64,000 nt of DNA from Nostoc sp. XA010 (GTDB lineage Bacteria; Cyanobacteriota; Cyanobacteriia; Cyanobacteriales; Nostocaceae): contig NZ_JAIVFX010000009.1 in the NCBI RefSeq assembly GCF_020829625.1, positions 1 to 64,000 on the forward strand. Direction: 5' to 3'. Under the pieces are notes generated by a model. The model did not search any database. It had not been told where the DNA came from and worked only from the letters and a program-made list of their open reading frames with translations. The translations under genes were made by a program, and so were the position numbers. This document shows positions 47,933 through 58,800 of this stretch, piece after piece (the first letter of the stretch is position 1; every line of letters begins with the position of its first letter).

Positions 47933-50900
47933 ATTAAAAGGGATAGCTATCATTGGCATGGCAGGTCGGTTTCCTGGAGCTAAAAGCGTAGCTCAATTTT
48001 GGCAAAACTTGTGTGATGGTGTTGAGTCTATTTCCTACTTCAATGATGAAGAGTTGTTAGCTTCAGGTGTAGACCCCGCTTATTTGCGCGATCCTAACTA
48101 CGTGAAAGCTGGGTTTGTGCTAGAAAATATTGAGATGTTTGACGCTTCATTTTTTGGTTTTTCTCCTAGAGAAGCTGAAATTCTCGATCCTCAGCAGCGA
48201 GTTTTTTTAGAGTGTGCTTGGGAAGCATTGGAAAATGCTGGTTATAATCCGAAAGCAGACAACAACTTAACTGGTTTATATGCAGGGGGAAACTTAAGTA
48301 CTTACTTGTTCTATAATCTCGCTTCACACCCCGACCTTCTGAAATCGCTAAATTTGCAAGTTACCCTTGGCAATGATAAAGACTTTATTCCTACACGAGT
48401 TTCTTACAAATTGAATTTGAAAGGGCCAAGTGTGAATGTTGGTACAGCTTGTTCCACTTCGTTAGTAGCTGTTCATCTAGCGTGCCGAGGATTATTGAGT
48501 TACCAATGTGACATGGCGCTAGCTGGGGGTATTGCGATCCAAGTTCCGCAAGTAGAGGGTTATTTCTATCAAGCTGGAGGGATGGCTTCTCCTGATGCTC
48601 ACACTCGTGCCTTTGATGCTAGAGCTACTGGTGGCCCTTTTGGTAGAGGGGCAGGTGTTGTTGTTCTCAAGAGATTAGAAGATGCTGTAGCAGATGGTGA
48701 CTATATTTATGGAGTAATTAAAGGTTCAGCTATTAATAATGATGGTGCAGTGAAAGTAAGTTACACAGCACCAAGTGTCACGGGACAAGCAGAAGTTATT
48801 GCCCAAGCTCAAGCGATCGCCTCCTTTGATCCAGATACCATTACTTACATTGAAACTCATGGCACTGGTACAGCCTTGGGCGACCCAATCGAAATTCGAG
48901 CGTTAGATAAAGTGTTTCGTGCCGGAACCAGTAAGAAGGGTTTTTGTGCGATCGGTTCCGTTAAACCTAATGTCAGCCATTTGAATACGGCTGCTGGTGT
49001 AACGAGCTTAATTAAAACTGCTTTGGCTTTAAAACATCAACAAATACCCCCTAGCTTGTATTTTGAAGAACCATCGCCTGAGATAGACTTTGCCAACAGC
49101 CCTTTTTACGTCAATACCCAACTGTCTAGATGGCAAACAAACGGAACACCACGCCGCGCTGGAGTCAGTTCTTTTGGTTTAGGGGGGACTAATGCTCATG
49201 TTGTTTTGGAAGAAGCTCCGGTCGAGGAGCAGGGGAACAGGGGAGCAGGGGAGCAGGGGAGAGGTTATCAGTTATTGGTACTTTCTGCCAAAACTGACTC
49301 AGCTTTAGAGACCGCAACTACAAATTTGCTCAATCATCTGCAACAGCATCCAGAACTAAACCTTGCAGATGTAGCTTATACATTACAAGTTGGTCGTTAC
49401 CCATTTACTCATCGGCGCACGGTTGTTTGCCAAGATATTCCAGATGCCATAATTGCCCTTCAGAGTCCCCAACGAGTTTTGACTAACACTCAGGAGACGA
49501 ATCAGCGCCCGATCGCCTTTATGTTTACTGGTTTAGGAACTCAGTACATCAATATGGCTGGGGAACTTTATCAAGTAGAGCCAACTTTTCGTGAACATCT
49601 AGATCGTTGTTTTGCTCTCTTCCAACCTCTTTTGGGTGTTGATCTCAAAGAAGTTATTTATCCTCCTTCCCTAACAACCAAACCAGCAGCAACTAATGAA
49701 AAACCGGGTATCAATTTACGTCAAATGTTGGGGCGTGATACTCAACCAATAGATCCCGCCACAGAAAAACTTAACCAAACCTATTTGACTCAGCCAGCAT
49801 TATTTGCCGTTGAATATGCTTTAGCTCAATTATGGATGTCCTGGGGTATTCGTCCTGCGGCGATGATTGGTTACAGCATTGGTGAATATGTGGCAGCAAC
49901 CTTAGCAGGAGTATTATCTCTAGAAGATGCGATCGCGCTTGTAGCTGCTAGGGCGCAAATGATTCAAAAGTTGCCAGGGGGAGCCATGTTAGCGGTTCCC
50001 TTAACAGAGCAACAAGTACAACCTTACTTGAATGAAAACCTTTCTCTGTCAGCAGTTAATGGCGCATTTCAATGTGTGCTGGCAGGAACTACCCAGGCTG
50101 TAGAGGAATTGTCACGGGAGTTGAGCGCTAAGGGTTTAGCCTGTCGTCAATTGCAGACATCCCATGCCTTTCATTCTTTCATGATGGAAGCGATCGCTGA
50201 CTCTTTCACTCAACTGTTACAAACTATCAATCTCCAACCACCGCAAATTCCTTATCTCTCCAACGTCACGGGAACCTGGATCACAACCGAGCAAGCTACA
50301 AATCCCAGCTATTGGACACAGCATCTGTGTCAACCAGTGCGATTTGCCGATGGATTACAACAGTTGTGGAAACAACACAGTCCCATTTTATTGGAGGTAG
50401 GCGCGGGACAAGCATTAAGCAGCTTGGCAAGGCAATCTTTAGATAATATTGCTGGAGATGACTTAGTTGTGTTATCTTCCCTCCGCTATGCCTATGAGCA
50501 ACAGTCAGATATTGCTTTCATCTTGAATACATTAGGGCAGCTATGGCTGGAGGGAGTCAAGATTGATTGGTCAGAATTTCATACTCATGAGCGTCGATAT
50601 CGCCTTCCTTTACCGACGTATCCCTTTGAGCGACAAAGATATTGGATTGAAGCACAAAAATTATCACCTGGACAAATAACTCCTCAAACTCCATCTACAT
50701 CAGGACTTTGGCAATCTCTGGTAGAAGCCAGTCAACTCCAAGCCAGTGTCGGTGCTGCAAAATTTGACGAGCAAATTTTCCATGATAAAAAAGCGTGGCG
50801 CGATCGCCTGTGCATTGCTTATATTCATCTGGCAATATCACAATTAGGAGCTTTTAGCCATCCTGATAAAAAGTATTCCTTAGAGGAATTGTTAGAGACA

Positions 50901-52202
50901 TGTCAGATTATTCCTTCCTACAAAGAATTATTAAGTCGATGGCTAGAAATATTGGTAGAACAAGGTAAGTTAAATCAAAAGCAAGAATTGTTTACCAATT
51001 TATCACCAATATCAGCAGACTTTGTTAACCAGTTGCTAGTAGAAGTTAAAGCCAAATGGAGAGACACACCACAACAAATAGATTTGCTACAACTCTATGG
51101 CGAAAATATGGTGGCGCTGCTAACAGGGGAAAAAGAACCATTAGAGTTTCATGTTTCCACCTTATTAAAAGAAGGGGAATTTTCAGTTCAACAATTACCT
51201 GAGAATAAGTACTATAATTCAATCATGCAGGTATGCTTACAACAAGTGTTAAAAGCATTACCATCAGATATCAATCTGAGAATTCTGGAAATTGGTGGTG
51301 GAACTGGTACAGGTACTGCTGAATTATTACCCATACTGCCATCGCAAAGGACGAATTATACCTTTACCGATGTGGGTAGTTTTTTCCTAAACACAGCCAA
51401 AAAGAAGTTTAGCGATTATCCATTTGTTGAATATGAGTTGTTAGACATTGAGCGATCGCCACAAGAACAAGGATACTCAAGTTACAGCTTTGATGTGATC
51501 GTAGCTTTCCAAGTACTGCACGTTGCTAAGAATATAGGACAGACTCTCGATCGCCTTCGTTCTTTACTTGCGCCTGGAGGTTTACTACTATTTTGGGAAA
51601 CAACTCAACCCAGGTTAGAATTTGAGTTTATTGACGCGCTGCTGATGAATCCGATAGAAGATTCCCAAAGCGATCGTAATATGTGCAATCCTTTTTTATC
51701 TAAAGAAAAATGGGAAAAAGAACTCAAATCTCATGGTTTTGAGCAGGTGATAGGGTTCTCAGAATTTGCACCTTTTACAGACCATGTAATTCTAGCTCAG
51801 GCAACTGCCTCAGCAGCATTTACTGAGAAAAACACTGTTACTAAAGCCAATTTATCTACTCACCATTCCAGACCGAATTTAAAAAATGCCTATACTCCTC
51901 CTACTAACGATTTAGAACAAAAACTGGTTGAAGTTTATCAAGAGTTACTGGGTATTGCACAAATAGGTATTCATGACAGCTTCTTCGCCTTGGGGGGAGA
52001 CTCGCTAACAGGAACAGTATTAATTTCTCAACTTCGCACAATTTTCCAAATTGAATTACCAGTACGTCTTCTGTTTGAAGCTCCTACTATCGCTGAATTT
52101 GCGTTAGTAATTGAAGAAATTCTTATAGAAGAATTGGAAGAATTAGAAGAAATATCTGATTTAGAGTCAACTACTACTTCCGATATGCAATTGTCAAAAT
52201 AA
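47922..52202 (+). CDS. type I PKS module: KS-AT-MT-ACP
   Basis: A 1426-residue module. KS (about 1-430) keeps Cys (TACSTSL) and both His, though one block reads KPNVSHLNTAAG. AT (about 530-850) has the unusual GYSIGEY in place of GHSxGE and TGLGTQ in place of the GQG start, with HAFH kept. The methyltransferase (about 1070-1240) has the SAM motif LEIGGGTGTGTAELLP and FDVIVAFQVLHVAKN. ACP has ALGGDSLTG. No ketoreductase is present, so a beta-keto group with C- or O-methylation is expected. A GGGGAGCA-type repeat is inserted in frame between KS and AT. The C-terminus is Glu-rich (EEILIEELEELEE). Confidence 0.92.
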   Translation: MHNKLKGIAIIGMAGRFPGAKSVAQFWQNLCDGVESISYFNDEELLASGVDPAYLRDPNYVKAGFVLENIEMFDASFFGFSPREAEILDPQQRVFLECAWEALENAGYNPKADNNLTGLYAGGNLSTYLFYNLASHPDLLKSLNLQVTLGNDKDFIPTRVSYKLNLKGPSVNVGTACSTSLVAVHLACRGLLSYQCDMALAGGIAIQVPQVEGYFYQAGGMASPDAHTRAFDARATGGPFGRGAGVVVLKRLEDAVADGDYIYGVIKGSAINNDGAVKVSYTAPSVTGQAEVIAQAQAIASFDPDTITYIETHGTGTALGDPIEIRALDKVFRAGTSKKGFCAIGSVKPNVSHLNTAAGVTSLIKTALALKHQQIPPSLYFEEPSPEIDFANSPFYVNTQLSRWQTNGTPRRAGVSSFGLGGTNAHVVLEEAPVEEQGNRGAGEQGRGYQLLVLSAKTDSALETATTNLLNHLQQHPELNLADVAYTLQVGRYPFTHRRTVVCQDIPDAIIALQSPQRVLTNTQETNQRPIAFMFTGLGTQYINMAGELYQVEPTFREHLDRCFALFQPLLGVDLKEVIYPPSLTTKPAATNEKPGINLRQMLGRDTQPIDPATEKLNQTYLTQPALFAVEYALAQLWMSWGIRPAAMIGYSIGEYVAATLAGVLSLEDAIALVAARAQMIQKLPGGAMLAVPLTEQQVQPYLNENLSLSAVNGAFQCVLAGTTQAVEELSRELSAKGLACRQLQTSHAFHSFMMEAIADSFTQLLQTINLQPPQIPYLSNVTGTWITTEQATNPSYWTQHLCQPVRFADGLQQLWKQHSPILLEVGAGQALSSLARQSLDNIAGDDLVVLSSLRYAYEQQSDIAFILNTLGQLWLEGVKIDWSEFHTHERRYRLPLPTYPFERQRYWIEAQKLSPGQITPQTPSTSGLWQSLVEASQLQASVGAAKFDEQIFHDKKAWRDRLCIAYIHLAISQLGAFSHPDKKYSLEELLETCQIIPSYKELLSRWLEILVEQGKLNQKQELFTNLSPISADFVNQLLVEVKAKWRDTPQQIDLLQLYGENMVALLTGEKEPLEFHVSTLLKEGEFSVQQLPENKYYNSIMQVCLQQVLKALPSDINLRILEIGGGTGTGTAELLPILPSQRTNYTFTDVGSFFLNTAKKKFSDYPFVEYELLDIERSPQEQGYSSYSFDVIVAFQVLHVAKNIGQTLDRLRSLLAPGGLLLFWETTQPRLEFEFIDALLMNPIEDSQSDRNMCNPFLSKEKWEKELKSHGFEQVIGFSEFAPFTDHVILAQATASAAFTEKNTVTKANLSTHHSRPNLKNAYTPPTNDLEQKLVEVYQELLGIAQIGIHDSFFALGGDSLTGTVLISQLRTIFQIELPVRLLFEAPTIAEFALVIEEILIEELEELEEISDLESTTTSDMQLSK
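49226..49262. repeat. GGGGAGCA-type repeat inside the PKS gene
   Basis: The KS-AT linker of the second PKS contains GAGCAGGGGAACAGGGGAGC and further copies, coding for EEQGNRGAGEQGRG. The first PKS has the unrelated QEPSSPSRP at this point, while the flanking LEEAPV and LLxLSAKT are shared. The same tract is dispersed in spacers at 6727, 22675 and 30503. Confidence 0.75.
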
Positions 52203-52351
52203 AAATCAATAGTAGTGTTTTTGTACTGAAACGCTACTAAAAAATTACAAAAAAGTTAATCTATCTCTTCTGGGTATTCGTATGTTGGTGGTTAACTAAA
52301 TCAAAAAACAAAACACAAAACACAAAAATTGCTCATTCCCGGATAAAAATT

Positions 52352-53206
52352 ATGAAGATAAAAACTGTTGGCGTTGTTGGTGCAGGTGTCATGGGGATAG
52401 GAGTCGCCCAAAACCTTGCACAAACAGGTCATGATGTAATTTTAGTAGATATTAAAGAAGAAATTCTCGATAAAGCTAAACAAGAAATCAAGAATAATAT
52501 TCGCTTCCAGTCTTTTTTTCAGAAAAAAGACCAACCAGCAAATCTAGAAGAAGTCCTCGACAGAATAGAATTTTCTACAAACTACAAATTCTTAGAAAAT
52601 GCAGATTTTGTTATAGAAAATGTTACCGAAAAATGGGATACTAAAAAACAAGTATACTCTTTGATTGATCCTATCTGTTCAGCAGATTGTATATTTGCCG
52701 CTAACACCTCAGCAATTCCTATTACTCGCATTGCTTCGGCTACCAAACGTGCCGATAAAGTTGTGGGGATTCACTTTATGAATCCTGTACCAATGAAGCC
52801 AATGGTAGAGATGATTTGCGGCTACCATACGTCAGAGACAACAATTGAAATAGCCAAAAAAATGCTATCTCAAATGGGTAAAGAGTGCATACTTGTTAAT
52901 GATTCACCTGGTTTTGTCTCCAACCGCGTCTTAATGTTAACTATTAACGAAGCTGTTTTTCTGTTGCAAGACCAAGTTGCAACCGCAGAAGATATAGATA
53001 AAATCTTTAAAGGCTGTTTTGGTCACAAAATGGGGCCTTTAGAAACAGCAGATTTGATTGGACTAGACACAATTTTATTTTCTATCGAAGTTTTGTACGA
53101 AAACTTTAACGATAGTAAATATAGACCATGCCCTTTACTTAAAAAAATGGTAGATGCAGGATTATATGGTAGGAAAAATGGCAAAGGTTTTTATGCTTAT
53201 CAATAA
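52352..53206 (+). CDS. 3-hydroxyacyl-CoA dehydrogenase-like protein (FkbK/ZmaE type)
   Basis: A 284-residue NAD-dependent dehydrogenase. The start KTVGVVGAGVMGIGVAQNLA is the GxGxxG NAD site, FAANTSAIPITRIA and VVGIHFMNPVPMKPMVEMI are the substrate-side blocks, and NDSPGFVSNRVLM is the domain junction. In hydroxymalonyl-/methoxymalonyl-ACP pathways this type oxidises glyceryl-ACP at the terminal carbon. The context with ACP, acyl-CoA dehydrogenase and FkbH directly downstream supports that role rather than fatty-acid oxidation. Confidence 0.9.
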   Translation: MKIKTVGVVGAGVMGIGVAQNLAQTGHDVILVDIKEEILDKAKQEIKNNIRFQSFFQKKDQPANLEEVLDRIEFSTNYKFLENADFVIENVTEKWDTKKQVYSLIDPICSADCIFAANTSAIPITRIASATKRADKVVGIHFMNPVPMKPMVEMICGYHTSETTIEIAKKMLSQMGKECILVNDSPGFVSNRVLMLTINEAVFLLQDQVATAEDIDKIFKGCFGHKMGPLETADLIGLDTILFSIEVLYENFNDSKYRPCPLLKKMVDAGLYGRKNGKGFYAYQ

Positions 53207-53225
53207 ATAGGAATGATCAATCACA

Positions 53226-53474
53226 ATGAACAAAATTCAAACCCAAATTAAAACATTTCTTTCCAGATTTTTTGGCAATCATGATTTGCAAGCTGATGAA
53301 GACATTTTTGCTTTAGGATTTGTTAATTCCATGTTTGCTATGCAACTTGTTTTATTTATAGAGCAAGAGTTTAAAATCAGCATTGAAAACGAAGACTTGG
53401 AATTTGATAACTTCCGAACAATCAACTCTATCGCCAATCTAATTGAGCGTAAAACTGCTATCCTCGTGCAGTAA
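53226..53474 (+). CDS. stand-alone acyl carrier protein (FkbJ/ZmaD type)
   Basis: This 82-residue carrier has its phosphopantetheine Ser in the motif LGFVNSMFAMQLV, the variant spacing of the extender-unit ACPs (usually LG-x-V-D/N-S-L/M-FA). It carries the C3 unit while the two dehydrogenases act. It starts 19 bases after the dehydrogenase and 37 bases before the acyl-CoA dehydrogenase gene. Confidence 0.88.
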   Translation: MNKIQTQIKTFLSRFFGNHDLQADEDIFALGFVNSMFAMQLVLFIEQEFKISIENEDLEFDNFRTINSIANLIERKTAILVQ

Positions 53475-53511
53475 TCAAATATATAGCCATTTTTTATGGC
53501 ACTGATGGTAT

Positions 53512-54696
53512 ATGAAACTAGAACTAACTCCGCAACAAAAGAATTATCAAGCTGAAATTAAAGCTTTTGTAAACGAGGAAATATATCCTCATGCTGGTGA
53601 ATGGGATAAGAAAGAATTTACTCCCCCTGAACTGATCAAAAAAATAGCTCAACGTGGTTTCCTCGGTGGCATATTACCAACAGAATATGCTGGTAAAGGA
53701 ATGGACATGATTACTTTCGGTATTCTCAATGAAGAAATGGGACGGGGATGTTCTTCTGTACGGAGCTTGCTGACAGTTCATAACATGGTTTCCCAGGCTT
53801 TATGCAAATGGGGAAATAAATCTCAAAAAGACTATTGGCTTCCTAAACTTGCACTGGGAGAAATTATAGCTGCTTTTGCATTAAGCGAACCGAATGTAGG
53901 TAGCGATGCTAAAAGTGTAGAAACAACAGCAACATTTGTGGGAGATGCTTATATTTTAAATGGGCAAAAAAAATGGATTACTTATGGACAAATAGCAGAT
54001 GTATTTTTGGTCTTTGCTAAGTGCGATGGTAAACCGACTGCTTTCTTAGTTGAAAAAAATAATCCAGGTCTTTCAGTAAAACCGATATCTGGTATATTAG
54101 GTACTAGAGCTTCGATGCTAGCAGAATTACGGTTTAATAACTGTCATGTTTCTGAAGAGAATTTAGTAGGTAAATTAGGTTTTGGATTTTCCTACATTGC
54201 TGCTTCTGCACTTGATTATGGCAGATATAGTGTCGCATCTGGTTGTGTAGGTATTGCTCAAGCTTGTTTAGAAGCTTGCATCAAGTATACTAGCGATCGC
54301 AAACAATTTGATGTGTATCTCAAGGAACATCAATTAATTCGCCAAAAGATTACTCAGATGATAGCTAATATCAAAGCAGCAAGATTGTTATGTTATCAAG
54401 CTGCTTATCTCAAAGATATTAGCCATCCCAACTCGATTATAGAGACTTCTATTGCCAAGTATTTTGCATCTACAACAGCGAGCAAAATAGCTAATGATGC
54501 TGTACAAATTCATGGTGGAAATGGCTGTAGTAGTGAGTACCCCGTGGAACGGTATTTACGAGATTCTAAGATTATGGAAATTATTGAAGGTAGTACTCAA
54601 ATTCAAGAAATTACTATTGCTGAGTCAGCATATCAAGATTATTTTATCTCTAGCGTTTCTCCTGGTTGGGAAAAGAAACTAACAGAAAAAGTTTAA
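53512..54696 (+). CDS. acyl-CoA dehydrogenase-like flavoprotein (FkbI/ZmaG type)
   Basis: A 394-residue FAD enzyme with the typical AFALSEPNVGSDA and KKWITYG blocks, the DRKQFDVYLKEHQLI segment and the C-terminal QIHGGNGCSSEYPVERYLRDSKIMEIIEGSTQIQE. In the extender-unit pathway it completes oxidation of the ACP-bound C3 unit to the malonyl form. Length and motifs match the family. It acts on an ACP-bound rather than CoA-bound substrate by inference from its neighbours. Confidence 0.9.
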   Translation: MKLELTPQQKNYQAEIKAFVNEEIYPHAGEWDKKEFTPPELIKKIAQRGFLGGILPTEYAGKGMDMITFGILNEEMGRGCSSVRSLLTVHNMVSQALCKWGNKSQKDYWLPKLALGEIIAAFALSEPNVGSDAKSVETTATFVGDAYILNGQKKWITYGQIADVFLVFAKCDGKPTAFLVEKNNPGLSVKPISGILGTRASMLAELRFNNCHVSEENLVGKLGFGFSYIAASALDYGRYSVASGCVGIAQACLEACIKYTSDRKQFDVYLKEHQLIRQKITQMIANIKAARLLCYQAAYLKDISHPNSIIETSIAKYFASTTASKIANDAVQIHGGNGCSSEYPVERYLRDSKIMEIIEGSTQIQEITIAESAYQDYFISSVSPGWEKKLTEKV

Positions 54697-54768
54697 TATA
54701 TAGCAATCACTTATATATTTTAAAATTATTGAATTAACTGTATAACTGAAAAATTGAGAAATTTAACT

Positions 54769-55836
54769 ATGATTATTACTCAAGAGCAAGACATAAATAG
54801 TCAACAAGAAGATAAAAAAGTTATTAAATGTATAGTTTGGGATTTAGATAATACTTTATGGCATGGAGTATTATTAGAGGATGAAAAACTTTCCCTGCGG
54901 AAAGACATAGTAAATATTATTCATACTTTGGATGATCGTGGTATTTTACAATCTATTGCTAGCAAAAATAATTATGCAACAGCAATAGCTAAATTAGAAG
55001 AATATGGGTTGAAAGAATATTTTCTATATCCACAAATCAATTGGAATTCTAAAGCGTCTTCAGTGAAAGAGATTGCTAAATTATTGAATATTGGTCTAGA
55101 TGCGATCGCCTTTGTGGATGACCAATTATTTGAACTCGAAGAAGTCAGGTTTTCTGTACCAGAAATTCTTTGTATAAATGCTGATGAAATTGATAAAATT
55201 CTACATATGCCTGTGATGAATCCCTGCTTTTTTACAGAGGATTCACGCATGAGAAGGTTAATGTATCTGAGCGATATTGATCGTCAAAATGCAGAGAAGG
55301 ATTTTGTCGGAACAACAGACGAATTCTTGGCTACCCTCAACATGAATTTCACTATATCTTTGGCAGAAGAAGAAGATTTACAACGAGCAGAAGAATTAAC
55401 TTTACGCACTAACCAATTGAATACAACTGGTTATACATATTCATATAATGAACTCAATCATTTTCGCTCTTCAGAAAATCACAAACTGCTAATTGCCAAT
55501 CTGGAAGATAAATATGGAAGCTACGGGAAAATCGGTTTAATGCTAATTGAATGTCAACCAGATGCTTGGAAAATAAAGCTTTTACTGATGTCCTGTCGCG
55601 TTATGTCTAGAGGTGTTGGAACAATCATGTTGAATTATGTGATGAGTTTAGCTAAAAGCAACAATGTCCGCCTGTTAGCAGAATTTGTATCCAATAATCG
55701 TAATCGTATGATGTATATATCTTATAAATTTGCTGGATTTAAAGAAATTGAAAAAAATGATGGCTTGATAGTTCTAGAAAATGATTTAACGCGGATTCAG
55801 CCTGTACCCTCATATATCAAATTTCAGGCTAGTTAA
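54769..55836 (+). CDS. FkbH-like HAD-family glyceryl-ACP synthase
   Basis: The protein has about 355 residues. The HAD motif WDLDNTLWHGVLLED (nucleophile Asp in DxDxT) is followed by SIASKNNY and FVDDQLFELEEV. A GNAT-like half (RTNQLNTTGYTYS, LLMSCRVMSRGVGTIML) follows. FkbH proteins take 1,3-bisphosphoglycerate, remove phosphate and load D-glycerate on the ACP. The ATG at 54769 is used; a TTG is 15 bases earlier. It is the last gene of the cassette, 60 bases before the final NRPS. Confidence 0.92.
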   Translation: MIITQEQDINSQQEDKKVIKCIVWDLDNTLWHGVLLEDEKLSLRKDIVNIIHTLDDRGILQSIASKNNYATAIAKLEEYGLKEYFLYPQINWNSKASSVKEIAKLLNIGLDAIAFVDDQLFELEEVRFSVPEILCINADEIDKILHMPVMNPCFFTEDSRMRRLMYLSDIDRQNAEKDFVGTTDEFLATLNMNFTISLAEEEDLQRAEELTLRTNQLNTTGYTYSYNELNHFRSSENHKLLIANLEDKYGSYGKIGLMLIECQPDAWKIKLLLMSCRVMSRGVGTIMLNYVMSLAKSNNVRLLAEFVSNNRNRMMYISYKFAGFKEIEKNDGLIVLENDLTRIQPVPSYIKFQAS

Positions 55837-55895
55837 TTTTTTAGAGGCAAGGAATAAGGAACATTACAGATTTTAAAAATTATCAAGATATTATT

Positions 55896-58800
55896 ATGAA
55901 TAACAAAAAAAATGACATTTCTATTAAACGTTCTCAGCTATCACCTGCAAAACAAGCACTTTTAGAAAAACGCTTACGGGGTGAATACAAGTCAGATAAT
56001 CAAGAAAAATTTATTCCCTGTCGTTCGCAGCATAATCCTGTTCCTTTGTCTTTTGCTCAACAACGGTTATGGTTTTTGGCACAGTTAGAGCCAGATAACC
56101 CTTTCTATAATGTGTCTGCTATAGCTAGTCTAAAAGGAAAATTAAATTTTAAGGCTCTGCAAGATAGTTTTCAAGAAATTATCAACCGTCATGAAGCTTT
56201 GCGATGTAATTTTAAAACTATAGAAGATAAACCTGTAGCATTTATTTATCCCACAAAGTCATTACTGTTACCAGTATTGGATATTAGCGAATTACCTATA
56301 AATCAACAAGCAGCAGAAGTACAAAAACTGGCATCTCAAGAAGCACAAGATCCCTTTGACATCAGCCGTGACTTGTTATTAAGAGTGAAGTTACTGCGGC
56401 TAAATCCAGAGGAACATATATTATTATTTACAATGCACCATATTGTTTCTGATGGTTGGTCTATAGGTGTATTGATACATGAATTAGCAACACTATATCA
56501 AGCTTTTTGTGATGATAAAACCTCTCTGCGAGACGCTTCGCATAGCTTGCTTCCCCAAAGGGGTACATCATTACCTGAACTACCAATTCAGTATGGAGAC
56601 TTTGCTATTTGGCAACAAGAATACTTGCAAGGAGCAGCCCTCACTGCACAAAAAAATTACTGGAAGCGACAATTAGGAGGCGCTCTACCAGTATTACAAC
56701 TCCCAACAGATTATCCTCGCCCTGCGGTTCAATCTTACAAGGGGAACAATTATTGTTTCACCATCCCTAAATATTTAACCACTGCACTAAAAATACTCAG
56801 TCAGCAAGCAGGAGCTACTTTATTTATGAGCTTGCTGACTGCTTTCAAAATCCTGCTTTATCGCTATAGTCAAGAAAATGACATCATTGTTGGGACTGCG
56901 ATCGCCAACCGCAATCTTCCTCAAATTGAAAAATTAATCGGTTTTTTTGTCAATACTTTAGTGTTGCGAACTGATGTCAGTGGTAATCCTAGTTTTCTAG
57001 ATTTACTGGCACGAGTTAAGGAGGTAACATTAGATGCTTATACCCACCAGGATTTACCTTTTGAGAAGTTAGTAGAAGAAATTCAGCCAGAACGCAACCT
57101 CAGCCATAACCCGCTTTTTCAAGTATGGTTTGCCCTCAATAACAGCCCCATGCCAGCTTTGCAAATAGGGGAACTAACTTTGACCATATCAGAGGCTGAG
57201 AGAGCAACGGCTCAGTTTGACTTAAGCCTGGATATGGTAGAACGCGAAGAGGAACTGATAGGTACATTTGAATACAGTAGCGATTTGTTTGATGCAGATA
57301 CTATTACCCGCATAACAGAACATTTCCAAAATTTGCTAGCAGGAATTGTTGCTAATCCAGAGCAACACATTGCTTCCTTACCTCTGCTTACAAAAGCCGC
57401 AGAAAATGATTTGCTGTGGAAGTGGAACAATAACAAATTTGAATATCCCCAAAAACAATGCATTCATCAATTGTTTGAAACCTGTGTAAACAAAACACCA
57501 AATGCAGTAGCGATAGTATTTCAACAACAGCGACTAACCTATCAAGAATTAAACAACAAAGCCAATCAAATAGCACATTACTTACATTCTTTAGGAGTAA
57601 ATCAAAACTTACTAGTTGGTATCTGTGTTGATCGCTCTGTTGAGATGATTGTCGCCTTATTGGGAGTTCTCAAAGCTGGTGGAGCTTATGTACCTTTAGA
57701 TCCTGCTTATCCTGAAGAACGCTTGAGTTTCATGCTGAGTGATTCACAAGTTTCAGTGTTGCTGACTCAACAAAGGTTAGTATCAAGTTTAGCAATTGAG
57801 AATGTCCCTGTAGTTTGTTTAGATAGAGACTGGGAGATAATTTCTCAACAAAGCCAGGTAAATCCAGCCACTCACAGCAGCCCAGATGATTTAGCCTATG
57901 TAATTTATACATCGGGTTCTACAGGCAAATCAAAAGGAGTAGCGATCGCTCATCGCAGCTTGGTAAATAAATTTTATGCTTGGGACAAAGCCTATCAACT
58001 TGATTGTTTGACTAGTCATTTGCAAATGGCAAATTTTGCATTCGATGTCTTTTCAGGGGATGTAATTCGCGCTCTGTGTAGTGGTGCTAAGTTAGTCTTA
58101 TGTCCCCGTGAATGGCTTTTAGAAGCAGAAAATTTATATCAACTCATGCTCGCAGAAGAAGTTGATAGTGCCGAGTTTGTTCCCGTTGTGTTGAAGAATT
58201 TGGTTCAGTATCTAGAAAGAACTCAGCAAAATCTTCACTTCATGAGCTTGCTAGTAGTTGGTTCAGATACCTTATATGTCAAAGAATATCAAGAATTTCA
58301 GCGTTTTTGTGGTAAGCAAACACGCTTGATTAATTCCTACGGTGTCACAGAAGCTACTATTGATAGTACATATTTTGAAGTTACAGAAATTAACTTATCT
58401 GAGAATGGACTAGTCCCAATTGGTCGTCCGTTTGCGAACACAGAAATTTATATATTAGACCCCTATCTCCAACCAGTCCCTGTTGGTATTCCAGGCGAAC
58501 TTTACATCGGTGGCGAGGGATTAGCCCAAGGTTATCTGAATCGACCAGACTTAACAAAAGAGAAATTTATCCTTTGGAATGGAGAAAAACGACTATATAA
58601 AACTGGTGACAAAGCCAAATATTTAGCAGATGGGAATATTGAATTTCTTGGAAGACTGGATTATCAAATCAAGCTCCGGGGCTACCGCATCGAACTAGGA
58701 GAAATTGAAGCTGTTATTAAGCAACATCCATACGTGGGTGAAGCTGTGGTTATTGCTAGAGAAGATGTTCCTGGCGATCAGCGTTTGGTTGCATATTTTA

